In this document: piece after piece, positions 15,144-15,758 of the stretch
How the letters are laid out: every line of letters starts with the position of its first letter
Position numbering within the stretch: position 1 is the first letter of the stretch
Assembly (NCBI GenBank): GCA_002887195.1
Contig: PJAB01001280.1
Coordinates: 1-15,758, forward strand
Source of the DNA: Chrysochromulina parva
Taxonomy: Eukaryota; Haptophyta; Prymnesiales; Chrysochromulinaceae
Direction: 5' to 3'
Length of the DNA: 15,758 nucleotides
Translations under genes and position numbers: made by a program
Notes under the pieces: model-generated
What the model saw: the letters and a program-made list of their open reading frames with translations, nothing else
Databases searched by the model: none
What the model was told of the DNA's origin: nothing

Positions 15144-15758
15144 TCACTCGGGCATGCTTTGAGGCAGCACGCCCTGGTCGAGCGGCATGGAGCGGAACTG
15201 CGCGAGGGCGCGCTCGATGCGCTTGGTCGCGATGATGGCGTTCGCGGCCTTGCGCAGACGCTGGTTGGCCCGGTACTTTTTGAGCGCCGCCTGCGCGCCG
15301 GGTATGGCCGTCGAGGGCGCTTCGGATTGTACCCACGCGTTCTCGAGCACCTGCTTCGCCGACAGCCGCTTCGTCACATCGAGTACCAAGAGCTTCTTGA
15401 CGAGGCTCTTGGCCTGTGGGGAAATGGAGTCCCACCAAGGCGAGGGGAAGTCGTAGCGCGCCTTGCGGATCGAATCGAAGAGCGCTGTCAGCTCCGACTC
15501 GGCGAACGGCGGGAAGCCGCACAGCAAGATATACAAGATCACTCCGACGGACCACATGTCGACCGCCGTGGAATTGCAGCCCTTGTTCGAAATAATCTCG
15601 GGTGCGACGTACCCGGGCGTGCCACATACGCTCTTCATCTCCTTTCCCTTGACAATCGTGCGCGCTAGCCCAAAGTCGGCCACCTTGAGCGTCTCATCAG
15701 GCATGGGCGCCGCGTACAGCAGATTCTCGGGCTTCAAGTCCAGATGCACGATATTCTT
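15144..15758 (-). CDS. CaM-kinase-like Ser/Thr protein kinase, C-terminal part (partial)
   Basis: The frame is open from the window edge to the TGA... stop at 15144-15146; 204 residues are present and the N-lobe lies outside. Catalytic loop KNIVHLDLKPENLL, DFG motif VADFGLA, activation segment ending GTPGYVAPE, and the C-lobe DMWSVGVILYILLCGFPPF with KRLSAKQVL are all intact and typical of the CaMK group. The catalytic loop has HLD in place of the usual HRD, as in myosin light chain kinase (DAPK kinases have HFD). After the kinase core, a basic helix LKKYRANQRLRKAANAIIA matches the layout of CaMKI/CaMKII autoinhibitory and calmodulin-binding segments. Ca2+/calmodulin control is therefore likely. 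The tail ends about 25 residues later, too short for a CaMKII association domain, so the protein is probably monomeric, closer to CaMKI. Confidence 0.9.
   Translation of the reverse strand, partial: KNIVHLDLKPENLLYAAPMPDETLKVADFGLARTIVKGKEMKSVCGTPGYVAPEIISNKGCNSTAVDMWSVGVILYILLCGFPPFAESELTALFDSIRKARYDFPSPWWDSISPQAKSLVKKLLVLDVTKRLSAKQVLENAWVQSEAPSTAIPGAQAALKKYRANQRLRKAANAIIATKRIERALAQFRSMPLDQGVLPQSMPE

Noticed and set aside
1..15758. Bacterial or phage origin
   Set aside because: Spliceosomal introns are needed to join conserved motifs in two genes, and gene content and long gaps are eukaryotic.

Overview
The window looks like nuclear DNA of a GC-rich, gene-dense unicellular eukaryote. The evidence is direct: two genes on the minus strand become coherent proteins only after removing short GT-AG introns (72, 196, 85 and 120 bp, all phase 0). 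The gene content is also eukaryotic: a CaM-kinase-type Ser/Thr kinase, a sphingomyelinase-like phosphodiesterase, a PDZ protein and a membrane-anchored ACT-domain protein. An alga or related protist (for example a haptophyte) fits the high GC, short repeat-filled introns and low-complexity proteins, but the lineage cannot be fixed from this sequence alone.

Layout. On the + strand there is only the 3' end of an unrecognised gene (1-408). All six other genes lie on the minus strand, read from high to low coordinates: a CaMK-like kinase C-terminal part (15144 to beyond the window end), a 1432-residue low-complexity PDZ protein (10343-14641), an 880-residue two-ACT, two-TM protein (7037-9679), an endonuclease/exonuclease/phosphatase-fold protein resembling neutral sphingomyelinase (5436-6572), a two-exon charged coiled-coil protein (3897-4868), and a four-exon fusion of a galactokinase-like GHMP kinase with a GalU-like nucleotidyltransferase (900-3253). 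Intergenic gaps are about 460-660 bp. They hold short inverted repeats just after several stop codons, candidate promoter motifs, and one degenerate CTCGACAG-type minisatellite (489-742).

How the genes relate. They do not form an obvious pathway. The one clear biochemical unit is the 900-3253 fusion, whose architecture is that of sugar salvage: the kinase would make a sugar-1-phosphate and the fused transferase would make the nucleotide sugar. However, the transferase's N-terminal nucleotide-binding signature is substituted at nearly every key position, so its activity is in doubt. Kinase, sphingomyelinase-like enzyme, PDZ protein and ACT membrane protein are all plausible signalling components, but a functional link is not shown by position alone.

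Most notable: the degenerate nucleotidyltransferase motif in an otherwise intact fusion; two introns of that gene built almost entirely from related 10-bp repeats; and an ACT-domain protein with an internal linker-ACT duplication, two membrane segments, a cysteine-bearing loop and a perfectly in-frame 171-bp C-terminal duplication.
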